Notes under the pieces: model-generated
The model's database searches: none
What the model was told of the DNA's origin: nothing
The model's input: only the letters and a program-made list of their open reading frames with translations
NCBI RefSeq assembly: GCF_012062845.1
Contig: NZ_WWNB01000002.1
Location: forward strand, 124,001 to 188,000
Origin: Halomonas salinarum
GTDB taxonomy: Bacteria; Pseudomonadota; Gammaproteobacteria; Pseudomonadales; Halomonadaceae
Length of the DNA stretch: 64,000 bases
Direction: 5' to 3'
Translations under genes and position numbers: made by a program
In this document: piece after piece, positions 47,053 to 58,204 of the stretch
Numbering within the stretch: position 1 is the first letter of the stretch
Layout of the letters: the number at the start of each line of letters is the position of its first letter

Positions 47053-47712
47053 GTGGCGGAGCTGAACACCGATGAAGAACAGCTAGAGGCCATCAAGCGC
47101 TGGTGGAAGGAAAACGGCACCTCGCTGATCGCCGGCGTGGTCATCGCCGCCGCCGGGATCTTCGGCTGGAAGGCCTGGGAGGGCTATCAGGCCAATCAGG
47201 CCGAAGCGGCCTCCATGCGCTACCAGCAGCTGCTGTCGCTTGCCAGCCAGCCAACGCTTGAAGATGCTGCCCTGGCCCAGGCCCGCGAACAGGTGACCGC
47301 GCTCAATGAGGAGCACGATGGTACCCTCTACGCTGATCTGGCGACGCTGATCGAAGCGCGTCTGGCGGTGGCCGACGGCGACCTGGCCGGTGCCCGTGAT
47401 GCCTTGTCCTCGCTGATCGACGCAACCGAACGCGGCTACCTCAAGGATCTGGCGCGGCTACGTCTGGCACGCCTGCAGCTGGCCGGTGACGAGGCCGATA
47501 CCGCACTCTCGACCCTGGACGCCATCGACAGTGAAGCACTCAACGCCCAGCGCCTGGCGCTGCGTGGCGATGCCCAGCTGGCCCTTGGTCAGAAGGACGA
47601 GGCCCGCGATGCCTATCGCGAGGCCCTGGCCACCGCTGAAGCCAGCGGCCAACCGCTGTTCGGCACTCAGCTCAAGCTCGACAACCTCGGCGCAGAGGAA
47701 GCTACGCTATGA
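47053..47712 (+). CDS. yfgM: YfgM-family tetratricopeptide membrane protein
   Basis: A 219-aa protein with an N-terminal cytoplasmic segment (AELNTDEEQLEAIKRWWKEN), one TM helix (about 26-43; SLIAGVVIAAAGIFGWKAW) and a periplasmic TPR-like domain. E. coli YfgM works with the chaperone PpiD at the SecYEG translocon. The start is GTG at 47053 with AAGGAG 7 bp upstream; the longer open frame would run through a hairpin. The 3' end overlaps bamB by 4 bp (ATGA). Confidence 0.92.
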   Translation: MAELNTDEEQLEAIKRWWKENGTSLIAGVVIAAAGIFGWKAWEGYQANQAEAASMRYQQLLSLASQPTLEDAALAQAREQVTALNEEHDGTLYADLATLIEARLAVADGDLAGARDALSSLIDATERGYLKDLARLRLARLQLAGDEADTALSTLDAIDSEALNAQRLALRGDAQLALGQKDEARDAYREALATAEASGQPLFGTQLKLDNLGAEEATL

Positions 47713-48860
47713 AATCGACGCTGTTGATCGCCCTGGCATCCCTTGGCCTGCTGGCCGGCTGTGCCGGTCAGGTTGAACCCGAAACACCGCCCAAGGAACT
47801 CAAGAGCTTCAGCGAGAGTGTAACGCTGGACGGCGCCTGGTCGGTGCAGGTCGGCGACGGTCTCGGTGAGGCACGCTACCCGATCAGCCCCTCTCAGGAT
47901 GGTGACACTCTGTTCGCTGCCGATGCCGAAGGCGAACTGATGGCCATCAATGCCGAGAACGGCGAGCGGCGCTGGACGGTCGAGCTGGACAACCCCATTT
48001 CCAGTGGCCTGACCGCGGTTGCCGAGCGGCTCTATCTGGGCACGCGCAACGGTGAGGTGCTGGCCATCGATCAGGCCGACGGCGAGGTGCTGTGGCGCTC
48101 ACGCGTGCCCAGCGAAGTGCTGGCCGCGCCCCAGCCCAACCAGCAACTGGTGGTCGTGCAGAGTGTCGACGGCAGCATCACCGCACTGGAGCGCGAAAGC
48201 GGCGCCGAGCAGTGGGTCTACTCCACCAGCGACCCGGCCCTGACCCTGCGTGGCACCGGGACGCCGAGGGTCATCGAACAGGTGACCTTCGCTGGCTTTG
48301 CCAACGGCCGTATCGCGACGCTGGATAACCGTAGCGGTCAGCCGCTGTGGGAAAAGCGCATCGCCGTGCCCAAGGGCAGAAGCGAAGTGGATCGTCTGAT
48401 CGATCTCGACGGCGAGCCGCTGCTGACCCGTGACGGTCGTCTCTACCTGACCAGTTACCACGGCCGCCTGGTGGCCATGGAAGCGCAGAGCGGCGAGCCC
48501 CTGTGGGAGCGCGATATCTCGAGCTACCTGTCACCGCTGATGGTCGGCGAAACCCTTTACGTCATCGACGACGCCAGCCACGTGCTGGCACTGGACGCCC
48601 TGTCCGGCCAACTTAAATGGCGCAGCAACACCCTCGAGGGTCGCCAGCTGACCTCCCCGGCCTTTGCCGATGGCAAGCTGGTGGTCGGCGACTTCGAAGG
48701 TTATGTGCACCTGCTCGATGCCACCAACGGCCAACTGGCCGGTCGTGAGCACATCGATAGCTCGGGGATCAGCCTGCGCCCCCTTACTGACGGCCGCCGC
48801 ATTCATGCGCTGGCCAACGACGGGCGCCTAGAGGCGCTGGAGATCCGCGAACTACCATGA
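47709..48860 (+). CDS. bamB: Outer membrane protein assembly factor BamB
   Basis: A 383-aa lipoprotein of the BAM complex, which inserts beta-barrel proteins into the outer membrane. The signal peptide ends LGLLAGCAG with the lipidated Cys18. The mature part is an eight-bladed PQQ-type propeller with repeated units such as [40 protein letters not shown] and [20 protein letters not shown]. It overlaps yfgM and der by ATGA junctions, so yfgM-bamB-der form one translationally coupled unit as in E. coli. Confidence 0.96.
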   Translation: MKSTLLIALASLGLLAGCAGQVEPETPPKELKSFSESVTLDGAWSVQVGDGLGEARYPISPSQDGDTLFAADAEGELMAINAENGERRWTVELDNPISSGLTAVAERLYLGTRNGEVLAIDQADGEVLWRSRVPSEVLAAPQPNQQLVVVQSVDGSITALERESGAEQWVYSTSDPALTLRGTGTPRVIEQVTFAGFANGRIATLDNRSGQPLWEKRIAVPKGRSEVDRLIDLDGEPLLTRDGRLYLTSYHGRLVAMEAQSGEPLWERDISSYLSPLMVGETLYVIDDASHVLALDALSGQLKWRSNTLEGRQLTSPAFADGKLVVGDFEGYVHLLDATNGQLAGREHIDSSGISLRPLTDGRRIHALANDGRLEALEIRELP

Positions 48861-50260
48861 ATCCTGTCATTGCCCTGGTCGGCCGACCCAATGTCGGCAA
48901 GTCCACGCTCTTCAACCGCCTGACCCGTTCGCGGGATGCCCTGGTGGCCGACTTCCCGGGCCTCACCCGTGACCGTAAGTACGGCAACGGCGCGCTGGGC
49001 GACAAGACCTACACGGTGATCGATACCGGCGGCATCAGCGGTGACGAGCACGGCATCGACGCCGCCATGGCCGAGCAATCGCTGGTAGCCATCGACGAGG
49101 CCGACATCGTGCTGTTCATGGTCGATGGCCGCGCCGGTCTGAATGTCGCCGACGAGGCCATTGCCAACCACCTGCGCGTCAACCAGAAGAAGACCTGGCT
49201 GGTGGTCAACAAGACCGATGGCCTCGACGAAGACACCGCCTCCGGCGACTTCTGGGGCCTGGGCATCGGCGATCCGCGCCCGGTCGCCGCGGCCCACGGA
49301 CGCAACGTCACTTCACTGATCGAGGAAGTGCTCGCCCCCTTCCCCGAGCGCGAGGCCAACGCCGCACCGCCGGATCTGAGCAACGGTGTGCGCATCGGTG
49401 TGATCGGCCGGCCCAACGTCGGCAAGTCGACCCTGGTCAACCGCCTGCTGGGCGAAGACCGCGTGGTGGTCTTCGACGAGGCAGGCACCACCCGCGATGC
49501 CATCGAGATCCCCTTCGAGCGGCGCGGCAAGCCCTATGTGCTGGTCGACACCGCCGGCGTGCGCCGTCGCAAGAACGTTAAGGAAATCGCCGAGAAGTTC
49601 TCGATCGTCAAGACCCTGGATGCCATCAAGGAATGTCATGTCGCGGTCATGGTGCTCGACGCGCGTTCTGGGCTGGTTGATCAGGACCTGCACCTGCTCG
49701 ACTATGTGCTGAGCTCCGGGCGTGCCCTGGTGCTGGCGGTCAACAAGTGGGATGGCCTGGAGTCCGAGGCCAAGGACAAGATGCGCGCCGCCATCAAGCG
49801 TCGTCTGGGCTTCGCCGACTACGCCGAGATGCACTTCATCTCGGCGCTGCACGGCACGGCAGTGGGTGATCTCTACCCCTCCATCGATCGTGCCTTCGCC
49901 TCCGCCAACAGCCACTGGTCGACCAATCGTCTGACCAACATCCTGCAGGATGCGGTCACCGAGCATCAGCCGCCGATGGTGCATGGCCGTCGCATCAAGC
50001 TGCGCATGGCCCACCAGGGCGGCAGCAATCCGCCGATCATCGTCGTGCACGGCAACCAGACCGAGGCGCTGCCGGAAGCCTACAAGCGCTTCCTGACCAA
50101 CACCTTCCGCAAGGTGCTCAAGGTGCGCGGCACGCCGATCCGCTTCGAGTTCCGCTCCGGCAAGAACCCGTATGACAACATGGCCGGTGCCGGCGACAAG
50201 GAGAAGGCCAAGAAGCGCGAGCTCGACCGGACCAAGGAAGCCCGCAAGAACCGTCGCTAG
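48857..50260 (+). CDS. der: Ribosome biogenesis GTPase Der
   Basis: A 467-aa essential GTPase for 50S subunit assembly with two tandem G domains. Each begins with GRPNVGKST (about residues 9 and 184). The first has [14 protein letters not shown] and NKTDG; the second has [11 protein letters not shown] and NKWDG. A KH-like C-terminal domain ([20 protein letters not shown]) and a basic end follow. The ATG overlaps the bamB stop. A GC-rich hairpin follows within 30 bp. Confidence 0.97.
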   Translation: MNPVIALVGRPNVGKSTLFNRLTRSRDALVADFPGLTRDRKYGNGALGDKTYTVIDTGGISGDEHGIDAAMAEQSLVAIDEADIVLFMVDGRAGLNVADEAIANHLRVNQKKTWLVVNKTDGLDEDTASGDFWGLGIGDPRPVAAAHGRNVTSLIEEVLAPFPEREANAAPPDLSNGVRIGVIGRPNVGKSTLVNRLLGEDRVVVFDEAGTTRDAIEIPFERRGKPYVLVDTAGVRRRKNVKEIAEKFSIVKTLDAIKECHVAVMVLDARSGLVDQDLHLLDYVLSSGRALVLAVNKWDGLESEAKDKMRAAIKRRLGFADYAEMHFISALHGTAVGDLYPSIDRAFASANSHWSTNRLTNILQDAVTEHQPPMVHGRRIKLRMAHQGGSNPPIIVVHGNQTEALPEAYKRFLTNTFRKVLKVRGTPIRFEFRSGKNPYDNMAGAGDKEKAKKRELDRTKEARKNRR

Positions 50261-50290
50261 GCCCTCCTCCCGCCGTCTAGCCTGACGCAA

Positions 50291-50327
50291 CAGCGCCCCC
50301 GCCGGATCTGGTCCGACGGGGGCGCTG
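50291..50327 (+). terminator. Hairpin terminator after der
   Basis: CAGCGCCCCCG-C-CGGA pairs with TCCG-A-CGGGGGCGCTG across a 5-base loop, one mismatch in a 16-bp stem, about 30 bp after the der stop. The T-run is weak (GTGTTGG), but the stem is very stable. Confidence 0.65.
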
Positions 50328-50395
50328 TGTTGGTGAACCCCTTTCCCTCGACTATGCTGAATGTCCGCCTTGAGTGGATACCGGAGGTAACCCTC

Positions 50396-51046
50396 ATGTT
50401 ACGTCTTTCCCTGTCTCGCCCCTCGTCGGCGCGGCGGCGGCCCTGGCGACACCTGCTGGCCGGCGGCCTGCTGATGCTGCTGAGCGCCTGCTTTGCCCTG
50501 CCCCAGACCGGGCTCTTCGCCATGCGCCTGGCGGTCACGTCGCTCGGCATCGAGAAGGTCAGCATCGGGCCCTACGAGATCGATGCCGGCCTCGATACCA
50601 GCGACATCGGCTCCCTGGTGGCCTCGAGCCTCGGCATGGGCAGCCTGCCACTCAAGGCCACCATGGCACTGGGCCTGGGGCTTCCCGCCGGGCTGCCCGC
50701 GGTAGAGATGGCGGGCTTCAACTGGACCCTCGACATGCCCGGGTTGGACGCCATCAGCGGCCGCTACGATCAGGACGTGACCCTGCGCTCCGGAGACGAG
50801 GCCGACCTGCGACTGCCGCTGGCGTTTGATCTGCTCGAGGCCGACAGGAGCCAGCTCGACCCGCTGGTCGCCCTCGCCCAGCAGATGGCCAGCACCGGCA
50901 ACCTGCCCGCCGGCAGCGAATTCGCGATCACGCCGGGGAGTCTCAGCGGGCTCGGCATGACCTTGCCCGGCGGCCTTTTGATGCCGAAGCTCAAGCTGGA
51001 CGTCGGGGAAAGCGGCACCCTGATTCCAGAGGGCCGCTCGGGCTAG
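50396..51046 (+). CDS. Predicted lipoprotein with LEA14-like domain
   Basis: A 216-aa protein with an Arg-rich N-terminus, a hydrophobic core (HLLAGGLLMLLSAC) and lipobox Cys32, so it is probably exported and lipidated. The mature region (VSIGPYEIDAGLDTSDIGSL, LPLKATMALGLGLPAGLPAV) resembles the LEA14/WHy desiccation-related beta-sandwich, an impression from pattern only. GGAGGTAA precedes the ATG at 50396; the frame upstream is not used. It stands alone after der and converges on the DUF815 ATPase gene. Confidence 0.65.
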   Translation: MLRLSLSRPSSARRRPWRHLLAGGLLMLLSACFALPQTGLFAMRLAVTSLGIEKVSIGPYEIDAGLDTSDIGSLVASSLGMGSLPLKATMALGLGLPAGLPAVEMAGFNWTLDMPGLDAISGRYDQDVTLRSGDEADLRLPLAFDLLEADRSQLDPLVALAQQMASTGNLPAGSEFAITPGSLSGLGMTLPGGLLMPKLKLDVGESGTLIPEGRSG

Positions 51047-51101
51047 CGCTGCTCACGATCAGCGCGACAGCGAGCGTCACCCCGCCAGCCAGGCCGTCCG
51101 A

Positions 51102-51971
51102 TCAGGTCTCTGCTTCCAGCCGCTGGCGGCCCACCCACTGACAGGCAAACTGCCAGGCAATGCGTCCGCTGCGCCCGCCGCGCAGCGTGGCAAAGCGCAG
51201 CGCCTCGCCGCGGGCGTCTGGCGACCAGTCCTCGTCGCCACCGAGATGGGAAACCCAGTGCTGGCAAGTTTCCAGATAGGCGTCCTGGCTGAAGGGATGA
51301 AACGCCAGCCAGAGGCCGAAGCGGTCGGAGAGCGATATCTTCTCCTCGACCGCATCACCGTGATGCAACTCATCGTCCACCACTCGCGTTTCCTGGTTGT
51401 CGCTCATCGATTCTGGCAGCAGGTGACGGCGATTGGAGGTGGCGTAGAGCAGGACGTTCTCGGGCGGGCCGGTGATGGCACCGTCGAGCACGCTCTTCAA
51501 GGCCTTGTAGGCATCGTCATTGCCCTCGAAGGACAGGTCATCGCAATAGACCACGAAACGCTGCGGCTCGTTACGCAGCATGGCCACCAGGTTCGGCAGC
51601 CCCGCCAGGTCGTGGCGATCCACCTGCACCAGACGCAGGCCTTCTGGCGCCAGGCCATTGAGCAGCGCTCTGACAAGCGATGACTTGCCACTGCCCCGTG
51701 CCCCCCACAGAAGGGCATGGTTGGCGGGATAGCCGCGCAGGAAGGCACGGGTATTGTCGATCAGGGCGCGCTTCTGACGTTCGATGCCCAGCAGGTCATC
51801 GAGGCCGAGCGCATCCCTGGGCGGCACCGGCATCAGTTGCCCGCCAAGGGCATTTCGTTGCCACAGCGCGGCGGTATCATGTCGCCAGTCGATCTCGATC
51901 GACGCGGGTGGCAACCAGGGCTCTACCCGTTCTATCAGCTCCAGCAGGCGCCGGGACAGGGCATCATCCAT
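51102..51971 (-). CDS. DUF815-family AAA+ ATPase
   Basis: A 289-aa ATP-binding protein: Walker A in LLWGARGSGKSSLVRAL (about 86-102), Walker B-like VVYCDDLSFEGNDDAYK, and sensor segment NVLLYATSNRRHLLPE. The C-terminal SDRFGLWLAFHPFSQDAYLE block is typical of the DUF815/YjeE-unrelated ATPase family found in proteobacteria. The function is unknown. It is divergent from the M48 protease gene with a 122-bp gap. Confidence 0.85.
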   Translation of the reverse strand: MDDALSRRLLELIERVEPWLPPASIEIDWRHDTAALWQRNALGGQLMPVPPRDALGLDDLLGIERQKRALIDNTRAFLRGYPANHALLWGARGSGKSSLVRALLNGLAPEGLRLVQVDRHDLAGLPNLVAMLRNEPQRFVVYCDDLSFEGNDDAYKALKSVLDGAITGPPENVLLYATSNRRHLLPESMSDNQETRVVDDELHHGDAVEEKISLSDRFGLWLAFHPFSQDAYLETCQHWVSHLGGDEDWSPDARGEALRFATLRGGRSGRIAWQFACQWVGRQRLEAET

Positions 51972-52093
51972 GCATCATCTCCTTCGTCTCAGGTCTCGCG
52001 GTTTTACCGCGCCAGCGATCGGGGTATCTTGTGGCAAACTGTGACATGTCGTCCAGCGACCCTTTTCGCTGCCGGCCCAAGGAGAATCCCAAA

Positions 52094-52894
52094 ATGCGTT
52101 GGATCAATGGAATAGCCGTAGGGGCGCTGACCATCGCCCTGGCAGCCTGTTCGAATTCCCCCACCGGTCGCCAGCAGCTGACACTGGTGTCCGACCAGCA
52201 GCTCAACCAGATGGGTGAGCAGACCTTCGAGCAGTATCAACAGGAACTACCCACCGTGGGCGGTGCCACCCTGAACTACGTGCAGTGCGTGTCGCGTGCG
52301 ATCGTCGCTGAACTGCCGTCAACGGACCTGGCCCCCCAGTGGCAGGTCAAGGTCTTCGACGACGACTCGGCCAACGCCTTCGCCCTGCCCGGTGGCTACA
52401 TCGGCGTGAACACCGGCCTCTTGGATATCGCCAATACCCAGGATCAGCTGGCGGCGGTAATCGGCCACGAGATCGCCCACGTGCTGGCCCGCCATGCCAA
52501 CGAGCGGGTATCCACCCAGCAGGCGACTCAGCTGGGGCTGTCGGTGATCCAAGCTGCCGCCGGTCTCGAGGGTGCTCAGGGCGAGGCGCTGATGGGGGCA
52601 CTGGGTGCAGGAGCGCAGTTTGGCATCATGCTGCCCTTCTCGCGTAGTCACGAAAGCGAGGCCGATACGCTGGGGGTTCGGCTGATGGCCGATGCGGGCT
52701 TCGATCCGCGTGCCAGCGTCACCCTGTGGGAGAAGATGAGCCAGGCAGGCGGCAGTCAGCCACCGGCCTGGATGTCCACACACCCCACCAACAGCCAGCG
52801 TATCAGCGGCCTTCAGGCCAGCATGAGTGAGGTCGTACCCCGCTATGAACAGGCACGCCGTGCCGGCAAGACACCCAACTGCGGGCGGTCCTAA
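52094..52894 (+). CDS. M48-family metalloprotease lipoprotein (LoiP/YcaL-like)
   Basis: A 266-aa zinc endopeptidase of the cell envelope. The signal peptide ends ALAACS (lipidated Cys19). The zinc motif HEIAH is at 125-129, and the third ligand is the Glu in RSHESEADTLGVRLM. The substrate-side segment NAFALPGGYIGVNTGLL is typical of M48B. The C-terminal HPTNSQRISGLQ is conserved in LoiP/BepA relatives. A clear AAGGAG lies upstream of the ATG at 52094; the long open frame upstream is antisense to the ATPase gene and rejected. A 90-aa membrane protein gene follows immediately. Confidence 0.88.
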   Translation: MRWINGIAVGALTIALAACSNSPTGRQQLTLVSDQQLNQMGEQTFEQYQQELPTVGGATLNYVQCVSRAIVAELPSTDLAPQWQVKVFDDDSANAFALPGGYIGVNTGLLDIANTQDQLAAVIGHEIAHVLARHANERVSTQQATQLGLSVIQAAAGLEGAQGEALMGALGAGAQFGIMLPFSRSHESEADTLGVRLMADAGFDPRASVTLWEKMSQAGGSQPPAWMSTHPTNSQRISGLQASMSEVVPRYEQARRAGKTPNCGRS

Positions 52895-53167
52895 ATGAGC
52901 CGGAGACTCCTTACACGTGTGGGGCTCGCGCTGCTGATTCTGCCCATCCTGGTGCTGCTGACGATCTACTTCGTCGAGCTTGGCAAGGTACGTGAATGCC
53001 TGTTCGATAATGGCCACTGGGACTACATCGCCGGGGTCTGCCGCGATACGCCTCAGCCCTTCGTACCCTGGCTCGAGCGTGCGCCCTGGCTGGTCAACGG
53101 CGGTCTCCTGTTGTCAGTGCTGGGGCTTGGCATGACCATGGTGGGGCTGTACGTCAAGAAACGCTGA
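52895..53167 (+). CDS. Small two-helix membrane protein (90 aa), unknown function
   Basis: The ATG directly abuts the M48 protease stop codon (TAAATG), so the two are probably co-translated. Two membrane helices (about 9-28, LGLALLILPILVLLTIYFVE region, and about 66-86, VNGGLLLSVLGLGMTMVGLY) flank a short loop with two cysteines (RECLFDNGHWDYIAGVCRD) that could form a disulfide on the periplasmic side. I do not recognise the family. A strong bidirectional terminator follows. Confidence 0.65.
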   Translation: MSRRLLTRVGLALLILPILVLLTIYFVELGKVRECLFDNGHWDYIAGVCRDTPQPFVPWLERAPWLVNGGLLLSVLGLGMTMVGLYVKKR

Positions 53168-53217
53168 GAAAGCCTCGTTTTCGTCTTCGAAGAAGCGACA
53201 CACTAAAGCGAACGACA

Positions 53218-53251
53218 AGAAGCCCGCCGGTCTCAGGACCGGCGGGCTTCT
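53218..53251. terminator. Bidirectional terminator between the 90-aa gene and aroE
   Basis: A perfect 15-bp stem (AGAAGCCCGCCGGTC / GACCGGCGGGCTTCT) with a TCAG loop lies between two convergent genes. A pyrimidine-rich stretch follows on the plus strand. Confidence 0.7.
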
Positions 53252-53285
53252 CTGTATGGGGGCAACCCGCTAACGCCTTGCGGGC

Positions 53286-55087
<1,802 letters not shown>

Positions 55088-55125
55088 TTACCGCGGCGAC
55101 GCAACGGGCATCGCCGCCGCGGCCT

Positions 55126-55707
55126 TCAGTCTCTCAGTACCTGACCGCTGACCAGGTCGCGAATGGTACTCGGTCTGGGGTGATCGCCAAGCGGCCCCTC
55201 GAGCACCGCCGCGAGGCCATCGCCGAAGGTCTCGCGCACGGCCGCGGCCGTCATCGCTGGCGGCTCGCCGGCCCGATTGGCCGAGGTCGAGATGATGGGG
55301 CCGCCATACGCGGCACAAAGCCTTGCCACCAGCGGATGATCGCTGACCCTCAGCGCTACGCTCCGGTGCGCCCCGCGCAGCAGGGCATTCGAACGGCCAT
55401 TGTCCGGCACCAGCCAGGTATTGGGTCCCGGCCAGCTCGCCACCAGCGGCGCGTGAAGCGCCGGGGGCAGCCCCTCGAGCCAGGGCGCGAGCTGGCCGAT
55501 CTCGCCGGCGATCAGAATCAGCCCCTTGGCCGGATCCCGTTCCTTGAGGCGCAGCAATGCCGTTAGCGCCTGGTCATTGTCGGGGTCGCAACCCAGGCCC
55601 CAGACCGCTTCGGTCGGATAGGCAATCACGCCACCCGCCACCAGGGCGTCCACGGCGGTATCCAAAGCGGGTATGTGTGCGGCGTCGAGTGCGGAAATAT
55701 CGGTCAT
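55126..55707 (-). CDS. tsaC: Threonylcarbamoyl-AMP synthase TsaC (YrdC/Sua5 family)
   Basis: Makes threonylcarbamoyl-adenylate for the t6A37 modification of ANN-decoding tRNAs. The 193-aa product is the short TsaC form, without the C-terminal Sua5 domain. Its YrdC-fold motifs are GGVIAYPTEAVWGLGCDPDN, LKERDPAKGLILIAG, WPGPNTWLVPD, SVALRVSDHP and PIISTSANRAGEPP. GAGGA precedes the ATG at 55707; the upstream open frame is ignored. It is followed downstream by hemF and aroE and preceded by dprA, as in E. coli. Confidence 0.95.
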   Translation of the reverse strand: MTDISALDAAHIPALDTAVDALVAGGVIAYPTEAVWGLGCDPDNDQALTALLRLKERDPAKGLILIAGEIGQLAPWLEGLPPALHAPLVASWPGPNTWLVPDNGRSNALLRGAHRSVALRVSDHPLVARLCAAYGGPIISTSANRAGEPPAMTAAAVRETFGDGLAAVLEGPLGDHPRPSTIRDLVSGQVLRD

Positions 55708-55786
55708 CAGCGGTCCTCGTGCATCGGGGGCAACTGGCGCAAAGTCTATCATGTGCGCCCTGCCCTGAGGGTGCCCGAGGAGACGC

Positions 55787-56947
55787 TCAGCGTGCCTGGG
55801 TGCGTGTCTGGGTTAGGCGAATCCAACCGCCCACCGCCTGGGTGGCAAGGCCCTCGATCTCGAACTCCAGCAGTCGTCGCTGACAGCTGCCGACATCAAG
55901 CCCCGTGAGTTCGATCAACACATCCAGCGGCGTGGGCCGGTCGCTGAGCAGCGCAAGCAGTGGGTCCTCGGGGTCTGCCTCGCTCGCCGCTGAAACAGAG
56001 GGCCCGCTGCCTGATACGCTATCGGATAGTAAAGCCGTGCTAGGCGAGCCGGCGGCGGCTGTTACGGGCTGGGGCGGTAATTCGTCGAGGATGTCGTCGA
56101 TTCCGGTCACCAGGGTCGCGCCCTGGCGAATCAACCCCAGACAACCGCGGGCCTGGGGGTTATGGACCGACCCTGGCAGCGCGAAGACCTCACGGTTCTG
56201 TTCCATGGCGAGCCTAGCACTGACCAGAGACCCGCTCTTCTCGGCGGCCTCGACCACCAGCACCCCAAGCGAGAGCCCGGTGACGATGCGGTTGCGCCTG
56301 GGAAAGAAAGCGGCTCGCGCCTGGGTGCCCGGCGGGTGTTCGGAAAGCAAAAGTCCACTGTCACCCATGAGCCGGCGGTGCAGCGTCTCATGACGCGGCG
56401 GATAGACCACATCGACGCCGCACCCCAGCACCGCGACGCTGCGCCCGCCGGCGTCCAGAGCCGCTCGCTGGGCCGCACCGTCGATGCCTAACGCCAGGCC
56501 GCTGATGATGCCATAGCCTGCCTCGGCGAGGCGGCGGCCAAACTCGGCGGCGCTCTCCAGACCATCTCGCGTGGGGCGTCGAGAGCCCACGATGGCAAGC
56601 GCCGGCGGCCTCAGGGCAGCAAGATCGCCACTGGCCCACAGCACCGGCGGCGGATCGGGCAGTTGATCGAGCAGGGTCGGCCAATGCGGGTGGTCGGGAT
56701 GCAATAGGGTGTGGTGGGGAGCGGCGGCCAGCCAGCTGTCGAGTGCCTCCACGGAGGAAGACAGCGGGCTGCGGCCGGGGTGATCGAGCCACAGCCTCAG
56801 CGCCGTGGCCGCCGGGCGCGGCAACAGTGCCAGCCAGCCCTCGGGCCAGCTCTCGATACATTCCGGCGCGCGTTCGCGCAGGGCCTGGATGCGCCGGGGA
56901 CCGAGCCCCGGCAGTAGCGAAAGCACCAGCCAGTCCTTGGCCGTCAT
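55787..56947 (-). CDS. dprA: DNA-processing protein DprA (Smf)
   Basis: A 386-aa protein that loads RecA onto incoming single-stranded DNA in natural transformation. An N-terminal SAM-like region is followed by the extended Rossmann fold (LAIVGSRRPTRDGLESAAEF, ISGLALGIDGAAQRAALDAG, VAVLGCGVDVVYPPRHETLH, FPRRNRIVTGLSLGVLVVEA) and a C-terminal winged-helix domain (about 315-380) after a Ser/Ala-rich linker. It lies between tsaC and a LysM protein, the usual neighbourhood. Confidence 0.94.
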   Translation of the reverse strand: MTAKDWLVLSLLPGLGPRRIQALRERAPECIESWPEGWLALLPRPAATALRLWLDHPGRSPLSSSVEALDSWLAAAPHHTLLHPDHPHWPTLLDQLPDPPPVLWASGDLAALRPPALAIVGSRRPTRDGLESAAEFGRRLAEAGYGIISGLALGIDGAAQRAALDAGGRSVAVLGCGVDVVYPPRHETLHRRLMGDSGLLLSEHPPGTQARAAFFPRRNRIVTGLSLGVLVVEAAEKSGSLVSARLAMEQNREVFALPGSVHNPQARGCLGLIRQGATLVTGIDDILDELPPQPVTAAAGSPSTALLSDSVSGSGPSVSAASEADPEDPLLALLSDRPTPLDVLIELTGLDVGSCQRRLLEFEIEGLATQAVGGWIRLTQTRTQAR

Positions 56948-57043
56948 CGCGCCGTCCTCTTTTCCGTCTTTCCATCAGTGAGTCGTTCTATCCATCAGAA
57001 CGTAAGCGATTGCGGTTCGATCAAGCGCGTACTCGACGCCTCG

Positions 57044-58204
57044 TCATTTCAATGAATACAGGTCAATGGCATCGGGGGTATGCACCCGATCTCCGATTTC
57101 AAGCGTTTGGGTGGCCCGCATGACCAGGCCATAGCTGACCCGGTCGTAACTGCGAAAGACCATTACCTGGCCCGCATCGATGCCCGGCAAGCGCACCATC
57201 TCCTCGCTCCGGGGGTCGCTGACCAGCTCCCCCTGCTGCTCGACGGCAAGCACGCTTCCCGGCGAGACGCCATCACGGGTGCCGACATCCATCGCTACCA
57301 CGTGAAGCCGGCCGATAAAGCGTACACCGCCAGGCACGGAGAGGATGCGACCCTCGACCGCATGCTCGGGTGGGCGAGGCTGAAATTCGCCCACAAGCTC
57401 GAGGCGCTCTAGCGGCATGACCAGGTCGCCGTCGCGCACCTCCTGTCGAGAAGCGGTCACCGCAAACCGGTTAAGCTCACCGTCTCCGCCGGTCAGGCGG
57501 CCTTCCGCGATGCTGATCAATTCTCTGCCCAGAATGGCGCCCTGGGTATCGCGATAGACCTCACCGGGCCGATAAATGCCGTAGCGGGTATCCCCGGTCA
57601 GGTCCCCACGCACATAGACGGTATCGCCTGCACCGCTGATCAGTCGCTTGTCGCCACTTGCCACCACATAGGGCTGCTCGGACAGGTTGACCGAGGCATC
57701 GACGATACGATGACGGGTCAGGAAATGCTCGACCACATCGAGGGGTAACGGCGCAATGGCCTGACGACGCGGGACACGCCTCATTTCGGGCGATAGCTTG
57801 ACCACGTTCTGGCCGCGCTCGATGCCCAGGCAGGGCTTGCCATTACAGTCTCGAATCACGATGACATCACCGGGATAGATCAGGTGCGGGTTATCGATCT
57901 GCGGGTTGATCCTCCATACCTGTGGCCACTGCCAGGGGTGATTCAGGAAGCGGCCGGAAATGTCCCAGAGGGTATCGCCGCGGACCACGGTGTAACGCTT
58001 GGGGGCGTCATCACGCAGCATCTGTTGCTGAGCATGCGCCATGCCCGCGGCAAACAGGCTGACGATCAGCACTGCCAGAACCCCGCCCCTTCCGGTGCTT
58101 GCGTGTGGCTTCTCTCGCGGGTCATTTTCATGACCCGGTCCCATGCCAATGGCACGGCAAAGCCCGATCAGGATGCGCCTGGACCGCTCCCATCTTCCTG
58201 TCAT
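57044..58204 (-). CDS. LysM peptidoglycan-binding domain protein
   Basis: A 386-aa exported protein. A long, basic cytoplasmic leader of about 40 residues precedes a hydrophobic segment (GGVLAVLIVSLFAAGMAHAQ) with a probable signal-peptidase site. Then come one LysM domain (KRYTVVRGDTLWDISGRFLN, QVWRINPQIDNPHLIYPGDV) and a C-terminal region of unknown fold. Proteins of this kind are regularly encoded next to dprA opposite def. AAGGAG lies 6 bp before the ATG at 58204; an internal ATG at 58144, nearer the signal, has none. Confidence 0.85.
   Translation of the reverse strand: MTGRWERSRRILIGLCRAIGMGPGHENDPREKPHASTGRGGVLAVLIVSLFAAGMAHAQQQMLRDDAPKRYTVVRGDTLWDISGRFLNHPWQWPQVWRINPQIDNPHLIYPGDVIVIRDCNGKPCLGIERGQNVVKLSPEMRRVPRRQAIAPLPLDVVEHFLTRHRIVDASVNLSEQPYVVASGDKRLISGAGDTVYVRGDLTGDTRYGIYRPGEVYRDTQGAILGRELISIAEGRLTGGDGELNRFAVTASRQEVRDGDLVMPLERLELVGEFQPRPPEHAVEGRILSVPGGVRFIGRLHVVAMDVGTRDGVSPGSVLAVEQQGELVSDPRSEEMVRLPGIDAGQVMVFRSYDRVSYGLVMRATQTLEIGDRVHTPDAIDLYSLK

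Noticed and set aside
51680-52093. Long N-terminal extension of the M48 protease
   Set aside because: It is antisense to the DUF815 ATPase gene; the ATG at 52094 has AAGGAG and begins a standard lipoprotein signal.
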